This document shows, in pieces, positions 45,432 to 54,148 of a DNA stretch of 64,000 nucleotides. The DNA lies in assembly GCA_052168355.1 (NCBI GenBank), contig JBQLZQ010000084.1, forward strand, positions 1 through 64,000, read 5' to 3'. The DNA comes from JBQLZQ01 sp052168355. Its GTDB lineage: Bacteria > Pseudomonadota > Alphaproteobacteria > DSM-16000 > Inquilinaceae. The notes under the pieces were generated by a model. The model was not told the DNA's origin, ran no database searches, and saw only the letters and a list, made by a program, of their open reading frames with translations. A program made the translations under genes and the position numbers. Every line of letters starts with the position of its first letter. Positions within the stretch are counted from its first letter, which is position 1.

Positions 45432-46253
45432 ATGGCATACGGGCACTGGACACTCGACGATATCCCTTGGGAGCAATTCGATCGCACGAAGGTCGATCCC
45501 GACCAGGAAAAGATCATCCGCGCCGCGGCGATGGTCGAGTACAACGCATCGGACTATGTCCGCTACCTTGAGCATGTCTTCAGCGACGACCCGGAGTTTC
45601 TGACCGCGGCCCGCGAATGGGGCGTGGAAGAAGTCCAGCACGGGGAAGCGCTGGCGCGTTGGGCCCGGCTGGTCGACCCGGACTTCGACTTCGACGGCCG
45701 GTTCGAGCGTTTTCGCGAAGGGTTCAGGCTTCAGATCGACGTCGAGGATTCGATCCGCGGGTCGCGATCGGGGGAGATGGTGGCGCGCTGCATGGTGGAG
45801 GTGGGCACCAGTTCCTACTATTCGGCCCTGGCCGACGCCACGTCGGAGCCGGTCCTGGATGCCATCTGCCGCAAGATCGCAGCGGATGAGTTGCGCCACT
45901 ACAAACTGTTCTACGTTCACCTGAAGCGCTACGTGGCCCGCGAGAAGCTGAACAAGCTTCAGCGTCTGCGCATCGCCCTGTTGCGCATGATGGAGACGGA
46001 GGACGACGAGTTGGCCTACGCCTATTACGCGGCCAACGAGAACGGCGAGGCCTATGACCGGGAACGGTTCAACCGCGAATATATGCGCCGCGCCTACCAG
46101 TACTATAAGGATCCGCATATCTCGCGGGGCATGGCCATGATCTTCAAGGCCGTGGGGTTGAAGCCGCATTCGACGCTGTACAACGCCGCGTCCTTCGGGG
46201 CGAAACTGTATATCTCGACCCGCCAGAAGAAGCTGGCTCGCGTCGCCGCATGA
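45432..46253 (+). CDS. ferritin-like di-iron protein (acyl-ACP desaturase-like fold)
   Basis: 273-residue helical protein with a complete carboxylate-bridged di-iron site: Glu36, Glu67-x-x-His70 (EEVQH), Glu123 and Glu153-x-x-His156 (DELRH). This E/ExxH/E/ExxH order fits the ferritin-like superfamily and the type-2 fatty acid desaturases. The size, larger than ferritins, and the C-terminal 100 helical residues (REKLNKLQRLRIALLRMM onward) favour an oxidase or desaturase-like enzyme rather than iron storage. The substrate is unknown. It lies after atpC and is followed 19 bases later by a small basic protein that may be its partner. Confidence 0.75.
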   Translation: MAYGHWTLDDIPWEQFDRTKVDPDQEKIIRAAAMVEYNASDYVRYLEHVFSDDPEFLTAAREWGVEEVQHGEALARWARLVDPDFDFDGRFERFREGFRLQIDVEDSIRGSRSGEMVARCMVEVGTSSYYSALADATSEPVLDAICRKIAADELRHYKLFYVHLKRYVAREKLNKLQRLRIALLRMMETEDDELAYAYYAANENGEAYDRERFNREYMRRAYQYYKDPHISRGMAMIFKAVGLKPHSTLYNAASFGAKLYISTRQKKLARVAA

Positions 46254-46272
46254 CCAGAAGGGAACAGGGCCG

Positions 46273-46497
46273 ATGATGATCCCGCGCCGTCTCCTCATGC
46301 AGGTCGCATTGCGCGTCGCGCGCGATCCCCGCGTTCGGGCGAAGGTGACCCAGACCTACCAGGAGGTCGTTCAGCCGACGGTCGCCACCACGGCGCGACA
46401 GTTGCGTCGGGCGGCGCGTGATGCGCCGCCCCTGCGTGACCCGGCGGCGTTTGCCCGCGCCGCTCGCACGCATCTGTTCGGGAACCAGAAACCCTAA
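46273..46497 (+). CDS. small basic hypothetical protein
   Basis: 74-residue protein, strongly basic (many Arg), predicted mostly helical (RRLLMQVALRVARDPRVRAKV, then VVQPTVATTARQLRRAARDA). No domain is recognised. It starts 19 bases after the ferritin-like gene with GGGAACAGGG upstream and two adjacent ATG codons, so cotranscription is likely. It ends seven bases before the convergent extensin gene. Codon use matches its neighbours. It is real rather than a chance frame mainly because of its position and codon bias. Confidence 0.6.
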   Translation: MMIPRRLLMQVALRVARDPRVRAKVTQTYQEVVQPTVATTARQLRRAARDAPPLRDPAAFARAARTHLFGNQKP

Positions 46498-46504
46498 CCG
46501 TCGG

Positions 46505-47164
46505 TCAGGGATCGCACAGCCGCCACGGTCCGATATCCAGGTGAAGATGATCGGCATGGGCTGAATCGTGGCTTGGCCCCAGCACGACGTTGAAGACTTC
46601 ACACGCATCGCGGCCGACCCGGCGTAGAAACTCCGTCTCCGGCCCGCGTCCGTGCCACCCGTCGCGTACCCGGATCATGGTGCCGTCCAGCAGTTCGAAG
46701 GCGGTGATGTCGATGGCCCGGCCATGCGCGTGTTCGCTCAAGCGTCCGGCGTTTCCCGACCGCCCGCGGCAGGCGTAGGCACCGACATGATGCACCGTGA
46801 CCACCGGCTGGCCCAGCAGCCGCATGGCCTCGGGCTGCAGCACCATGCGTTCGTAGTGCGACAGGGCCAGGGCCAGCGGGCAGCCAAGGGTCGCGGGCCG
46901 GCTCAACTGCGCGCCCAGACCGGCCAGTGCGATGGGGGTGGCGATGCCGCAGCCGCCGGACTGCCCAATGTCGCCGGTCGTGCTGAAGGCTGCTCCATAT
47001 TGGACCAGCATGGCCAGGCATTGCGGCCCGCCGGGATAGGTAAGAGCGGGCGGCGGGCGCGGCGCGGGGCCACCGCAGGCGGCAAGAAACAGTCCGATGA
47101 CGACGACGAACCGCGTGACGCGCCTGGCCGGGAGTCTGGGAAAAGGTGTGCTACAAATCATCAT
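46505..47164 (-). CDS. extensin-like C-terminal domain lipoprotein
   Basis: 219-residue exported protein with a signal sequence ending in a lipobox-like LFLAACGG (Cys30), then the extensin_C domain. Histidine/aspartate motifs SEHAHGRAIDI and SAHADHLHLD match the LAS/M15-type metal-site pattern, so a peptidoglycan-peptidase function is possible but unproven. Cysteine pairs (CLAML, GGCGIATP, GCPLALAL, CRGRSG, RDACEVF, LCDP) suggest disulfides. Last gene of the long minus-strand run and 15 bases from rppH. Confidence 0.85.
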   Translation of the reverse strand: MMICSTPFPRLPARRVTRFVVVIGLFLAACGGPAPRPPPALTYPGGPQCLAMLVQYGAAFSTTGDIGQSGGCGIATPIALAGLGAQLSRPATLGCPLALALSHYERMVLQPEAMRLLGQPVVTVHHVGAYACRGRSGNAGRLSEHAHGRAIDITAFELLDGTMIRVRDGWHGRGPETEFLRRVGRDACEVFNVVLGPSHDSAHADHLHLDIGPWRLCDP

Positions 47165-47179
47165 CGGCCTCGCCCGGCA

Positions 47180-47653
47180 TCACCGCAGCAGACCGGCGAA
47201 TTCGGATAGAACCTGCGTGTAGATGGGTCGTTTGAACGGAACGATGCTGTTGAGCACGTCGTTCGGGTCAGCCCACTTCCAGGCATCGAATTCCGGTTTG
47301 TGGGCGTTCAGGTCGATATCGGCGTCGGACCCGATAAAGCGCAGCGCGAACCATTTTTGCCGCTGGCCACGAAATCGGCCCCGCCACAGGCGCTTGCCCA
47401 GCACGGTCGGCAGATCGTAGTGCAGCCAGCCCGCCGTTTCGGCCAGAATCTCGGCCTCGCTGGTTCCCACCTCCTCCGCCAATTCCCGTAGGGCCGCCTC
47501 GGCCGGCGTTTCGCCGGCATCGATCCCGCCCTGGGGCATCTGCCAGGCATCCGGCGTGTCGATGCGGCGGCCGATGAAGATCCGCTTGGCCGGGTTAATC
47601 AGAACCAGGCCAACGCCGGGCCGATACAACGCATCGGTCCCGGTTTCCGTCAC
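47180..47653 (-). CDS. rppH: RNA pyrophosphohydrolase (Nudix)
   Basis: Removes pyrophosphate from 5'-triphosphate mRNA to start decay; also acts on dinucleoside polyphosphates. The 157-residue protein starts YRPGVGLVLINPAKRIFIGRR and has the full Nudix box with GGIDAGETPAEAALRELAEE at about residues 42-61, followed by VG. The end matches RppH (WKWADPNDVLNSIVPFKRPIY). Its start overlaps the upstream deacetylase-like gene by four bases. Confidence 0.94.
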   Translation of the reverse strand: MTETGTDALYRPGVGLVLINPAKRIFIGRRIDTPDAWQMPQGGIDAGETPAEAALRELAEEVGTSEAEILAETAGWLHYDLPTVLGKRLWRGRFRGQRQKWFALRFIGSDADIDLNAHKPEFDAWKWADPNDVLNSIVPFKRPIYTQVLSEFAGLLR

Positions 47654-48918
47654 GGCGCCGCGGTGCCGTCCGCCTCTTGACGGACAAGCGCTGTGATCGG
47701 AGCCAGAACCAGGTCCTTACCTTCAAGCGTAGCCAGCCACTGGTTCAACCGCTCCATGGCCACGGGGTACGGCTGAACCGTGGCAACCGCCGCGCCACGG
47801 TCCCGGGCCAATGCCTCCAGTTCCGCCAACCGCTGGTCGATCACGCCGGCGGCGGGGTTGTCGCCGATGTCGCGATCGCTCACCGCGACCGGCAGGCCGA
47901 TCTCTTGCCCAACGTCCGCCACCACGCTGCGGGGCGAGGTGCGCGCGTCCAGGAACATCAGCCCGCGGCTGGCCAGCAGTTCCGCCGACGGGCGCAGCGC
48001 GGTGGCCGTCTCCGTGAACCGGGACCCCATGATATTGACGATACCGACATAGCCGGTGGCCCGCCCCAAAAGCCATTCCAGACGGCTGGCGTTGTCCTCG
48101 GCCGGCAGATTGGTCAACAGGGTATGCGGTCCGGGATCGTCCGTCGGGTAGGTGTTCGGCTCCATCGGAACCATCAGCAGGGCTTCGTGGCCGGCCGCGC
48201 GGGCCGCCGATATCCATGCGTCCAGTCCCTCGGCATAGGGCGCGAACGCCAGCGTGACGCCGGCCGGTAACGCCTCCACGGCGATGCGGGTGGGGGCTTC
48301 CGACAGGCCAAGCTCCGTCACCACGATGGCGATCCGCGGGCGTGTGTCGGCGGTATCGAAAGGCTGGGCGTAAGCCTGCCAAGGTTGACGGCCGTCCGGC
48401 CCGATACGCGGCAGGTTGCCGACCGGAGAGGCCTCGATCAAGTCCGGATCCGGGCCGGGTGGTACCGCCGGCGCCAAGTCCTCGTCGGCCTGGTCGGCAG
48501 TCGCTGCCGCATCCGGTTCGGCTTCGATTTCCGGCGCGGCGTCCGGCACCACGCCCCCGTCCGGCGTGGCCGTGGCCGTTTCGGTCGGGGGCGGTTCGAC
48601 GGGCTCGGGCGACGGTTCCGCTGCCAGTGGCGGCTCGCCGCTATCCTGCGGCGCTCCCTGGGGCTGCGGCGCCCCATCCGACAGCGGCGAAAGCGCGCCG
48701 GACGGCAGGACCAGTTCCGCCTGAAGCGCCTGACGATCCGCTTCCTTGCGCAACCCCTCCATGGTCTCGTCGGCGCTGAAGGTCAGCCAGAGAACCAGAC
48801 CGGCGATGCCGACGATGACAAGCGCCGCCACGGCGGCCAGAACGCCGGACGATCTGCTTTTTTCACGCGGAGGCTTTGCAGTGCCTGCGCGTCCTGCCTT
48901 TCCCTTACCCTTCGCCAC
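47650..48918 (-). CDS. divergent polysaccharide deacetylase family protein (YibQ-like)
   Basis: 422-residue protein anchored by one N-terminal helix (about residues 25-47) after a basic stretch. A Pro/Ala/Glu-rich linker (about 60-170) is followed by the YibQ-type NodB-like domain with RIAIVVTELGLSEAPTRIAVEALPAGVTLAFAP read by its parts, LMVPMEPNTYP, and a closing YPVAMERLNQWLATL. The gene sits between ctpA and rppH, the usual alphaproteobacterial place next to envC, so a cell-wall role is likely. Confidence 0.85.
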   Translation of the reverse strand: MAKGKGKAGRAGTAKPPREKSRSSGVLAAVAALVIVGIAGLVLWLTFSADETMEGLRKEADRQALQAELVLPSGALSPLSDGAPQPQGAPQDSGEPPLAAEPSPEPVEPPPTETATATPDGGVVPDAAPEIEAEPDAAATADQADEDLAPAVPPGPDPDLIEASPVGNLPRIGPDGRQPWQAYAQPFDTADTRPRIAIVVTELGLSEAPTRIAVEALPAGVTLAFAPYAEGLDAWISAARAAGHEALLMVPMEPNTYPTDDPGPHTLLTNLPAEDNASRLEWLLGRATGYVGIVNIMGSRFTETATALRPSAELLASRGLMFLDARTSPRSVVADVGQEIGLPVAVSDRDIGDNPAAGVIDQRLAELEALARDRGAAVATVQPYPVAMERLNQWLATLEGKDLVLAPITALVRQEADGTAAP

Positions 48919-48959
48919 ACTGCTCCGCTTCGCTGGTTCGACGAATCGGATGTGAGATT

Positions 48960-48992
48960 ATACCAAGTTTCCCTGTCAGTGAGATTTGGTAT
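48960..48992. terminator. inverted repeat after ctpA
   Basis: ATACCAA (48960-48966) and TTGGTAT (48986-48992) frame a 19-base centre, beginning at the ctpA stop. On the minus strand it resembles a stem without a T tract. It could also be one copy of a dispersed intergenic repeat. Confidence 0.4.
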
Positions 48993-50305
48993 CAGTTGAC
49001 AACCCGTTGGCTGAACAAGGCGACGCCCCGCAGGATGTCGATGGCGCGGGCCAGTTGGTAATCGGTCTCGGCGCTGTCGACATCCTCGGCGTCCACCCCA
49101 TCATCCTCCGCCGCCGACTCCTCGGGAACCGGCACGGCCGGCACCTCACCATCGGCGTCCGGGTTCAAAAGGGCGCCACGCAAATCGGACTCCCGACGGC
49201 CGCTGACGTCCAGCTGTTCGATCCGCGCCGTCGGCACCTCGATGTCCGGCGAGATGCCCAGGGCCTGGATGGACCGGCCCGACGGCGTGTAATACCGCGC
49301 CGTGGTCAGCCGCATGGCGCCGTTTCCAGGCAGGGGCATGATGGTCTGAACCGATCCCTTGCCGAACGAATCGGTTCCCAGCAGCACCGCGCGCCGATGG
49401 TCCTGAAGGGCGCCGGCAACGATCTCCGATGCCGAGGCCGAACCGCCGTTGATCAGCACCACGACGGGCATGCCGTCGGTATAGTCGCCGTCCTGGGCGT
49501 TGTAGCGCTGGGCCTGATCCTCGTGACGGCCCCGTGTGGATACGATCTCTCCCCGCTCCAGAAAAGCGTCGGAAACGGCAATGGCCTGATCCAAAAGCCC
49601 GCCCGGATTGTTGCGCAGATCCAGGACATAGCCGGCCAGATTGACGCCAAGCTCCTCCTTGATCCCTTCCAGAGCCTCGATCACACCCTGTTCCGTCTGC
49701 TCGGTGAAGCTGGTAATCCGGATGTAACCGACATCGTCATGGGTTTCCCACCGTACCGACTGGATGCGGATGACGTCGCGGGTCAAGGTGACGTCGAAGG
49801 GATCCGATCCTTCCCGCAGGACGGTCAGCGAAATCTCGCTGCCGACGGGGCCGCGCATCAGATCAACGGCGTCGGTCAGGGTCATGCCCAACACCGGCTC
49901 CTCGTCCAGATGGGTGATGAAATCGCCCGCCTCCAGCCCGGCCCGGAAGGCGGGCGTGTCGTCGATCGGGGAAACCACCTTGATCAGGCCGTTTTCCATC
50001 GTCACCTCGATGCCCAGGCCGCCGAACGCGCCGCGCGTCTGCACCTGCATGTCCTGATAGTCGGTCTGGCTGAGGTAGCTGGAATGGGGATCGAGGGAGG
50101 TCAGCATCCCGTCGATGGCCGCTTCGATGAGCTGCTGGTCGGTCACCTGCTCCACATAATCGGCGCGGACCCGTTCGAAGACCTCGCCGAACAAGTCGAG
50201 CTGGCGATAGGTATCGTTCCTGTCGTCGGACTGACCCATCGCGGCCAACGGAGCCAGCATCAGGGCGATGATCATTGCCGGTAGGGCTTTGCGCATGCTG
50301 TTCAT
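48992..50305 (-). CDS. ctpA: S41 family C-terminal processing peptidase
   Basis: Periplasmic tail-specific protease. The 437-residue protein has a signal peptide (MRKALPAMIIALMLAPLAAMG), a PDZ domain (about 95-165, with GGLGIEVTMENGLIKVVSP), the catalytic Ser near 291 in NGGSASASE, and the catalytic Lys316 in DSFGKGSVQT. An acidic tail follows residue 390. Its start overlaps the EnvC-like gene by four bases. In this family substrates include cell-wall hydrolases, which fits the envC neighbour. Confidence 0.94.
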   Translation of the reverse strand: MNSMRKALPAMIIALMLAPLAAMGQSDDRNDTYRQLDLFGEVFERVRADYVEQVTDQQLIEAAIDGMLTSLDPHSSYLSQTDYQDMQVQTRGAFGGLGIEVTMENGLIKVVSPIDDTPAFRAGLEAGDFITHLDEEPVLGMTLTDAVDLMRGPVGSEISLTVLREGSDPFDVTLTRDVIRIQSVRWETHDDVGYIRITSFTEQTEQGVIEALEGIKEELGVNLAGYVLDLRNNPGGLLDQAIAVSDAFLERGEIVSTRGRHEDQAQRYNAQDGDYTDGMPVVVLINGGSASASEIVAGALQDHRRAVLLGTDSFGKGSVQTIMPLPGNGAMRLTTARYYTPSGRSIQALGISPDIEVPTARIEQLDVSGRRESDLRGALLNPDADGEVPAVPVPEESAAEDDGVDAEDVDSAETDYQLARAIDILRGVALFSQRVVN

Positions 50306-51570
50306 CCTCGACCTCGCTGTTGGACCTCTGCGAGGCCCTGGATTGGGTTTACGGGCACACCGTCGTGCCGAAGCTCGAAATACATAGTTGCGCGCGGACT
50401 TTGCCCATTTTGGGGCCGCGGCGCGAGACCAATCGGCTCGCCGGGCAACAGGACCTGCCCGATGACGACATCAATCCGACCGAATCCGGCAATCAGCGAA
50501 TGATATCTGTCGTTATGCTCAAGTATCAAGATCTGGCCATAGCCTCGGAACGGACCGGCAAACCGGACCTCTCCGGCCAGGGGGGATACGACGACGGCGT
50601 CCGCCGGTACGGCCAGGGTCAGGCCAACGCTGGGTTGACCGTTTCGGTCGGTCTGTCCGAACCGGATCAGCGGATCGCCGGCCACGGGCATGGCGGCCCC
50701 TTCCAGCGTCGGAACCGGCAGCGCCGACGGCGGCGTCATGACCTCCTCGGACAGCGTGGCGTCGTCCGGCGGACGGGGCGGCAAGGGCAGGGCGGCGACG
50801 GCGGATGACGGCGTCGGATCGGCCGGGGCGCTATCCAGACCGGCCAGCAGGTCCCGCAGAGTACTGGCCTCCGCCCCCAGGGCCAGGGCGCGCTCCGCCG
50901 TCGCCAGGCTTTCCTCCCGGGACTTGGCCAGCAGGTCCTGACGCCGGGCCACCAGGGCCCTAAGGTCGGCGCGGCGGATCGCCAGATCGTCCTGAAGGGC
51001 GATGGCCTCGGCGGTGCGGTCGGCGCGGATGCGTCTGGCGTCCGCCAGGGTGACCAAGCTCTGGCGCACCGTGGCGATGTCCCGCTCCAGGGCGGGTATG
51101 GCGGAGCCCATGACGATCGCCCCTCGTACCGTGTCCACCGGCGGTTCGGGCCGCAGTATCAGCGCCCCCTGAGGGGCGCGCGACAGGCGGATCAGCCCGC
51201 TGAGAAGTTTGCCCAGGCGGTCCTGTTCGGCCGCCAGCAGCGCGGTTTGCTCGACTTCGGCCGCGACGGCTTCGGTCAGCCGGCGTTCGGCCTCCGCGGC
51301 ATGGCCCTGGACGGCGATAAAAGCCTCGGTCAATTCGACAAGTCGGGTCTGCAGCGCCCCGATGTCCATTTCCACGGCCGCTTCGGCTTCTTCCAGGGCC
51401 GCCTGGCGCGCCCGCGCGGCCTCCAATTCCCGCTCCACGCGGATCAGATCCTCCGATGGCGACGGATCGGCATGGGACGGGACAGACAGGCCGCCGGCGG
51501 CCAGAGCCACGATCAGCCCCGGGCAAAGGGCCCGGACAAGAGGGCGTCCGTATTGTGCGCGGCGGCCCAC
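50302..51570 (-). CDS. murein hydrolase activator EnvC-like protein (degenerate M23)
   Basis: 422-residue exported protein: signal peptide (to about SHA34), a long coiled-coil region (about 35-260, rich in ARQAALEEAEAAV and RRADLRALVARRQD heptads), and a C-terminal LytM/M23 domain. The zinc ligands of active M23 peptidases are not in place: the segment reads SPLAGEVRFAGPFRGYGQ and EHNDRYHSLIAGF. It therefore probably activates amidases rather than cutting murein, as known for EnvC. It lies one base after gpmI and overlaps ctpA. Confidence 0.88.
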   Translation of the reverse strand: MGRRAQYGRPLVRALCPGLIVALAAGGLSVPSHADPSPSEDLIRVERELEAARARQAALEEAEAAVEMDIGALQTRLVELTEAFIAVQGHAAEAERRLTEAVAAEVEQTALLAAEQDRLGKLLSGLIRLSRAPQGALILRPEPPVDTVRGAIVMGSAIPALERDIATVRQSLVTLADARRIRADRTAEAIALQDDLAIRRADLRALVARRQDLLAKSREESLATAERALALGAEASTLRDLLAGLDSAPADPTPSSAVAALPLPPRPPDDATLSEEVMTPPSALPVPTLEGAAMPVAGDPLIRFGQTDRNGQPSVGLTLAVPADAVVVSPLAGEVRFAGPFRGYGQILILEHNDRYHSLIAGFGRIDVVIGQVLLPGEPIGLAPRPQNGQSPRATMYFELRHDGVPVNPIQGLAEVQQRGRG

Positions 51571-51571
51571 G

Positions 51572-53134
51572 TCATTCCGCGGCGCGGCGCGCGCCGGCGG
51601 GCTCGATCAGGTTTTTGCCGGTCATCTCTTCGGGCTGGTCAATGCCCATCAGGTACAGCATGGTCGGGGCGATGTCGGCCAGCCGTCCATCGCGCAGGCC
51701 GACATCCTTGGGCCCGTTTGCCAGGATCAGGGGAACCGGGTTCAGGGTGTGGGAGGTGTGCGGGCCGCCGGTCTCCGGATCGCGCATGGTTTCGCAATTG
51801 CCGTGGTCGGCGGTGACCAGCATGGCCCCGCCCTGGCGCCGTACCGCTTCGTCCAACCGCCCCAGACAGGTGTCCACGGTCTCGACCGCCTTGATCGCAG
51901 CCGGCAGGCTGCCCGTATGGCCGACCATGTCGGGGTTGGCGTAGTTGACGATCACCATGTCGTAGGCACCGCTGTCGACCGCCGCCACCAGCCGGTCGGT
52001 CACCTCGACAGCCGACATTTCCGGCTGCAAATCGTAGGTCGCCACCTTCGGTGAGGGCACCAAGATGCGATCCTCGCCGGCAAACTCGGTTTCCTGACCG
52101 CCGTTGAAGAAAAACGTGACGTGGGGATACTTCTCAGTCTCCGCGACGCGAAGCTGGGTCAGACCCCGTTCGGCCACCACCTCGCCCAAAACCCGGGTCA
52201 GGTCCTTCGGCGGGAAGATGGCGCCCATCAACGGGTTCAACGTGTCGGAATACTCCACCATGCCGCAGGCATCGGCGAACCGGATGGGGTGGCGGTCGAA
52301 GCCCTGGAAATCGGGCTCCAGCAGGGCGGTCAAAATCTCCCGGGCGCGGTCGCCGCGGAAATTAGAAAACAGAACGCCGTCACCGTCCTTCATGCCGGCA
52401 TAGTCGCCGATCACCGTGGGCTCGATGAACTCATCGCCCGTGTCTCCGTCGTAGGCGGCGCGGATGGCGGCAAGCGGACCGTCGGCCCGTTTGCCCTTGC
52501 CCAGCGCGATGGCGTCATAGGCCCGCTCGATCCGCTCCCAACGCTTGTCCCGGTCCATGGCGTAGTAGCGGCCGTCGACGGTGGCGATCCGCGCGTTCCG
52601 CGCCTCGGCGATGTCGCGCTGGAACGTCTCGATAAAGCCGTCGGCGGCCTGGGGGGCGGTATCGCGCCCGTCGGTGATGGCATGAACGGCGACCGGGATT
52701 CCGGCGTCGGCGACGATCCGCGCCAGCGCCGCCATGTGGCGCTGATGGGCGTGGACCCCGCCGGGCGACAGCAATCCCATCAGGTGGCAGGTTCCGCCGC
52801 TTTTTTTCAGGGCCTCGATATGGCGCCGCAGGGCGGGGCTTTGCGCCAGTTCGCCGCTGTCGATGGCGTCATCGACCTTGGCCAGATCCTGGAGCACCAC
52901 CCGTCCGGCGCCCAGGTTCATATGGCCGACCTCGGAATTGCCCATCTGTCCGTCCGGCAGGCCGACATCGGCGCCGGACGTGCGCAGGAAAGCCCGCGGC
53001 CCTTCGGCCCACAAGCGATCATGGACCGGCGTCCGGCCCTGACGCACGGCATTGTCGGCGTCATCGTCGCGATAGCCCCACCCGTCCAGGACGCATAGGA
53101 CAACCGGTCGCGGCGGCTTGGTCTGATCGGTCAT
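51572..53134 (-). CDS. gpmI: 2,3-bisphosphoglycerate-independent phosphoglycerate mutase
   Basis: Glycolytic enzyme interconverting 3- and 2-phosphoglycerate with two manganese ions. The 520-residue protein has LCVLDGWGYRDD (metal Asp18) and the phospho-serine Ser67 in QMGNSEVGHMNLGAGR, then HAITDGRDT, and the metal-site TADHGNCE near the end. ATG 53134 gives the family start; an earlier in-frame start would add a 20-residue tail with no homology. Alkaline-phosphatase-superfamily type. Confidence 0.96.
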   Translation of the reverse strand: MTDQTKPPRPVVLCVLDGWGYRDDDADNAVRQGRTPVHDRLWAEGPRAFLRTSGADVGLPDGQMGNSEVGHMNLGAGRVVLQDLAKVDDAIDSGELAQSPALRRHIEALKKSGGTCHLMGLLSPGGVHAHQRHMAALARIVADAGIPVAVHAITDGRDTAPQAADGFIETFQRDIAEARNARIATVDGRYYAMDRDKRWERIERAYDAIALGKGKRADGPLAAIRAAYDGDTGDEFIEPTVIGDYAGMKDGDGVLFSNFRGDRAREILTALLEPDFQGFDRHPIRFADACGMVEYSDTLNPLMGAIFPPKDLTRVLGEVVAERGLTQLRVAETEKYPHVTFFFNGGQETEFAGEDRILVPSPKVATYDLQPEMSAVEVTDRLVAAVDSGAYDMVIVNYANPDMVGHTGSLPAAIKAVETVDTCLGRLDEAVRRQGGAMLVTADHGNCETMRDPETGGPHTSHTLNPVPLILANGPKDVGLRDGRLADIAPTMLYLMGIDQPEEMTGKNLIEPAGARRAAE

Positions 53135-53197
53135 GGCGAGGGTCTCTCCTCGATCGTCGGCATCGTGTGTGGGCACCCGCCGGGCCCTTCCCATCGG

Positions 53198-53662
53198 TCA
53201 CGCCCGGTGATAGGGATGTCCGGTCAGGATCATTTGGGCTCGGTACAGCTGTTCGGCCAGCATAGCGCGCACCAGCATATGGGGCCATGTCATGCGACCC
53301 AACGCCAGCGTGAAATCCGCAGCCCGGCCGACGGTGGGGTCCAAACCGTCGGCGCCGCCGATCATGAACGCCAGATCGGCGGTGCCGGAGTCGCGCCACC
53401 CGCCGATCCTGGCGGCGAACGCCGCGCTTGTCAGGTCGGCACCTTTCTCGTCCAGGGCGACGATCTGCGCCCCCGCCGGCACCGCGGCCATCAGCAGATC
53501 CGCTTCCCGCCGCCGCAGGGTATCGCCCGCAAGCTTCTGCCGAACCTCGACTTCCTTAACGGCCAGCGGCCAAGGCGATCTGCGGGCGTACTCCACCATC
53601 AGGTCCGCCACCGGCCCGGACCTGGCGCGGCCAACCGCGATCAACCACAGCCGCATCGCCAT
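53198..53662 (-). CDS. rlmH: 23S rRNA (pseudouridine1915-N3)-methyltransferase
   Basis: SPOUT methyltransferase acting on the 70S ribosome at pseudouridine 1915. The 154-residue protein has LWLIAVGRARSGPVADLMVEY at the start, IVALDEKGADLTS, the SAM-knot FMIGGADGLDP, and the C-terminal LILTGHPYH-type end (MILTGHPYHRA). Full length. It follows rsfS by 27 bases, the common rsfS-rlmH pairing. Confidence 0.96.
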   Translation of the reverse strand: MAMRLWLIAVGRARSGPVADLMVEYARRSPWPLAVKEVEVRQKLAGDTLRRREADLLMAAVPAGAQIVALDEKGADLTSAAFAARIGGWRDSGTADLAFMIGGADGLDPTVGRAADFTLALGRMTWPHMLVRAMLAEQLYRAQMILTGHPYHRA

Positions 53663-53689
53663 TCCGCCGCGCGACGGGCTTTCAGCCGG

Positions 53690-54115
53690 TCACGCGTTCA
53701 ATACCGGCGTCTCCGAGGCCACGTCCGCAGCGCCGCCCGACGGCACGTCCATGCCCCACATCTTTTCGATGTTGTAGAAGGCGCGAACCTCGGGCCGGAA
53801 CAGGTGGACGATGACATCGCCAGCGTCGATCAAGACCCAATCGGCGCTGGCCTTGCCCTCCATGCGCACCGGTCCGAAACCGGCCGCCTTCAGCCGTTCC
53901 GCCAGATGGTCCGCCATGGAAGTGACCTGCCGGGACGACCGGCCGGTCGTGACGATCATGCTATCGGCGATGGACGATTTGCCGACCAGGTCGATGACCA
54001 CCGTGTCTTCGGCCTTGTCGGCATCCAGAGAGGCCAGGATGACCTCCAAGAGGCGTCGGGACGAGCTGTCCGCCAGTCCCGGCGGCGGACCCCCACGCGC
54101 GGGGGCGATCTCCAA
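53690..54115 (-). CDS. rsfS: ribosome silencing factor
   Basis: Binds protein L14 and blocks subunit joining under starvation. The 141-residue protein contains the DUF143 core ILASLDADKAEDTVVIDLVGKSSIADSMIVTTGRSSRQV, identified by its DLVGKSSIADSMIV centre, and WVLIDAGDVIVHLFRPEVRAFYNIEKMW near the end. The N terminus has an extra Gly/Pro-rich stretch of about 15 residues. It is between nadD and rlmH, the normal order. Confidence 0.95.
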   Translation of the reverse strand: MEIAPARGGPPPGLADSSSRRLLEVILASLDADKAEDTVVIDLVGKSSIADSMIVTTGRSSRQVTSMADHLAERLKAAGFGPVRMEGKASADWVLIDAGDVIVHLFRPEVRAFYNIEKMWGMDVPSGGAADVASETPVLNA

Positions 54116-54148
54116 CTTGGCGATTATGGCTGTTACCTCGTTTGCCAG

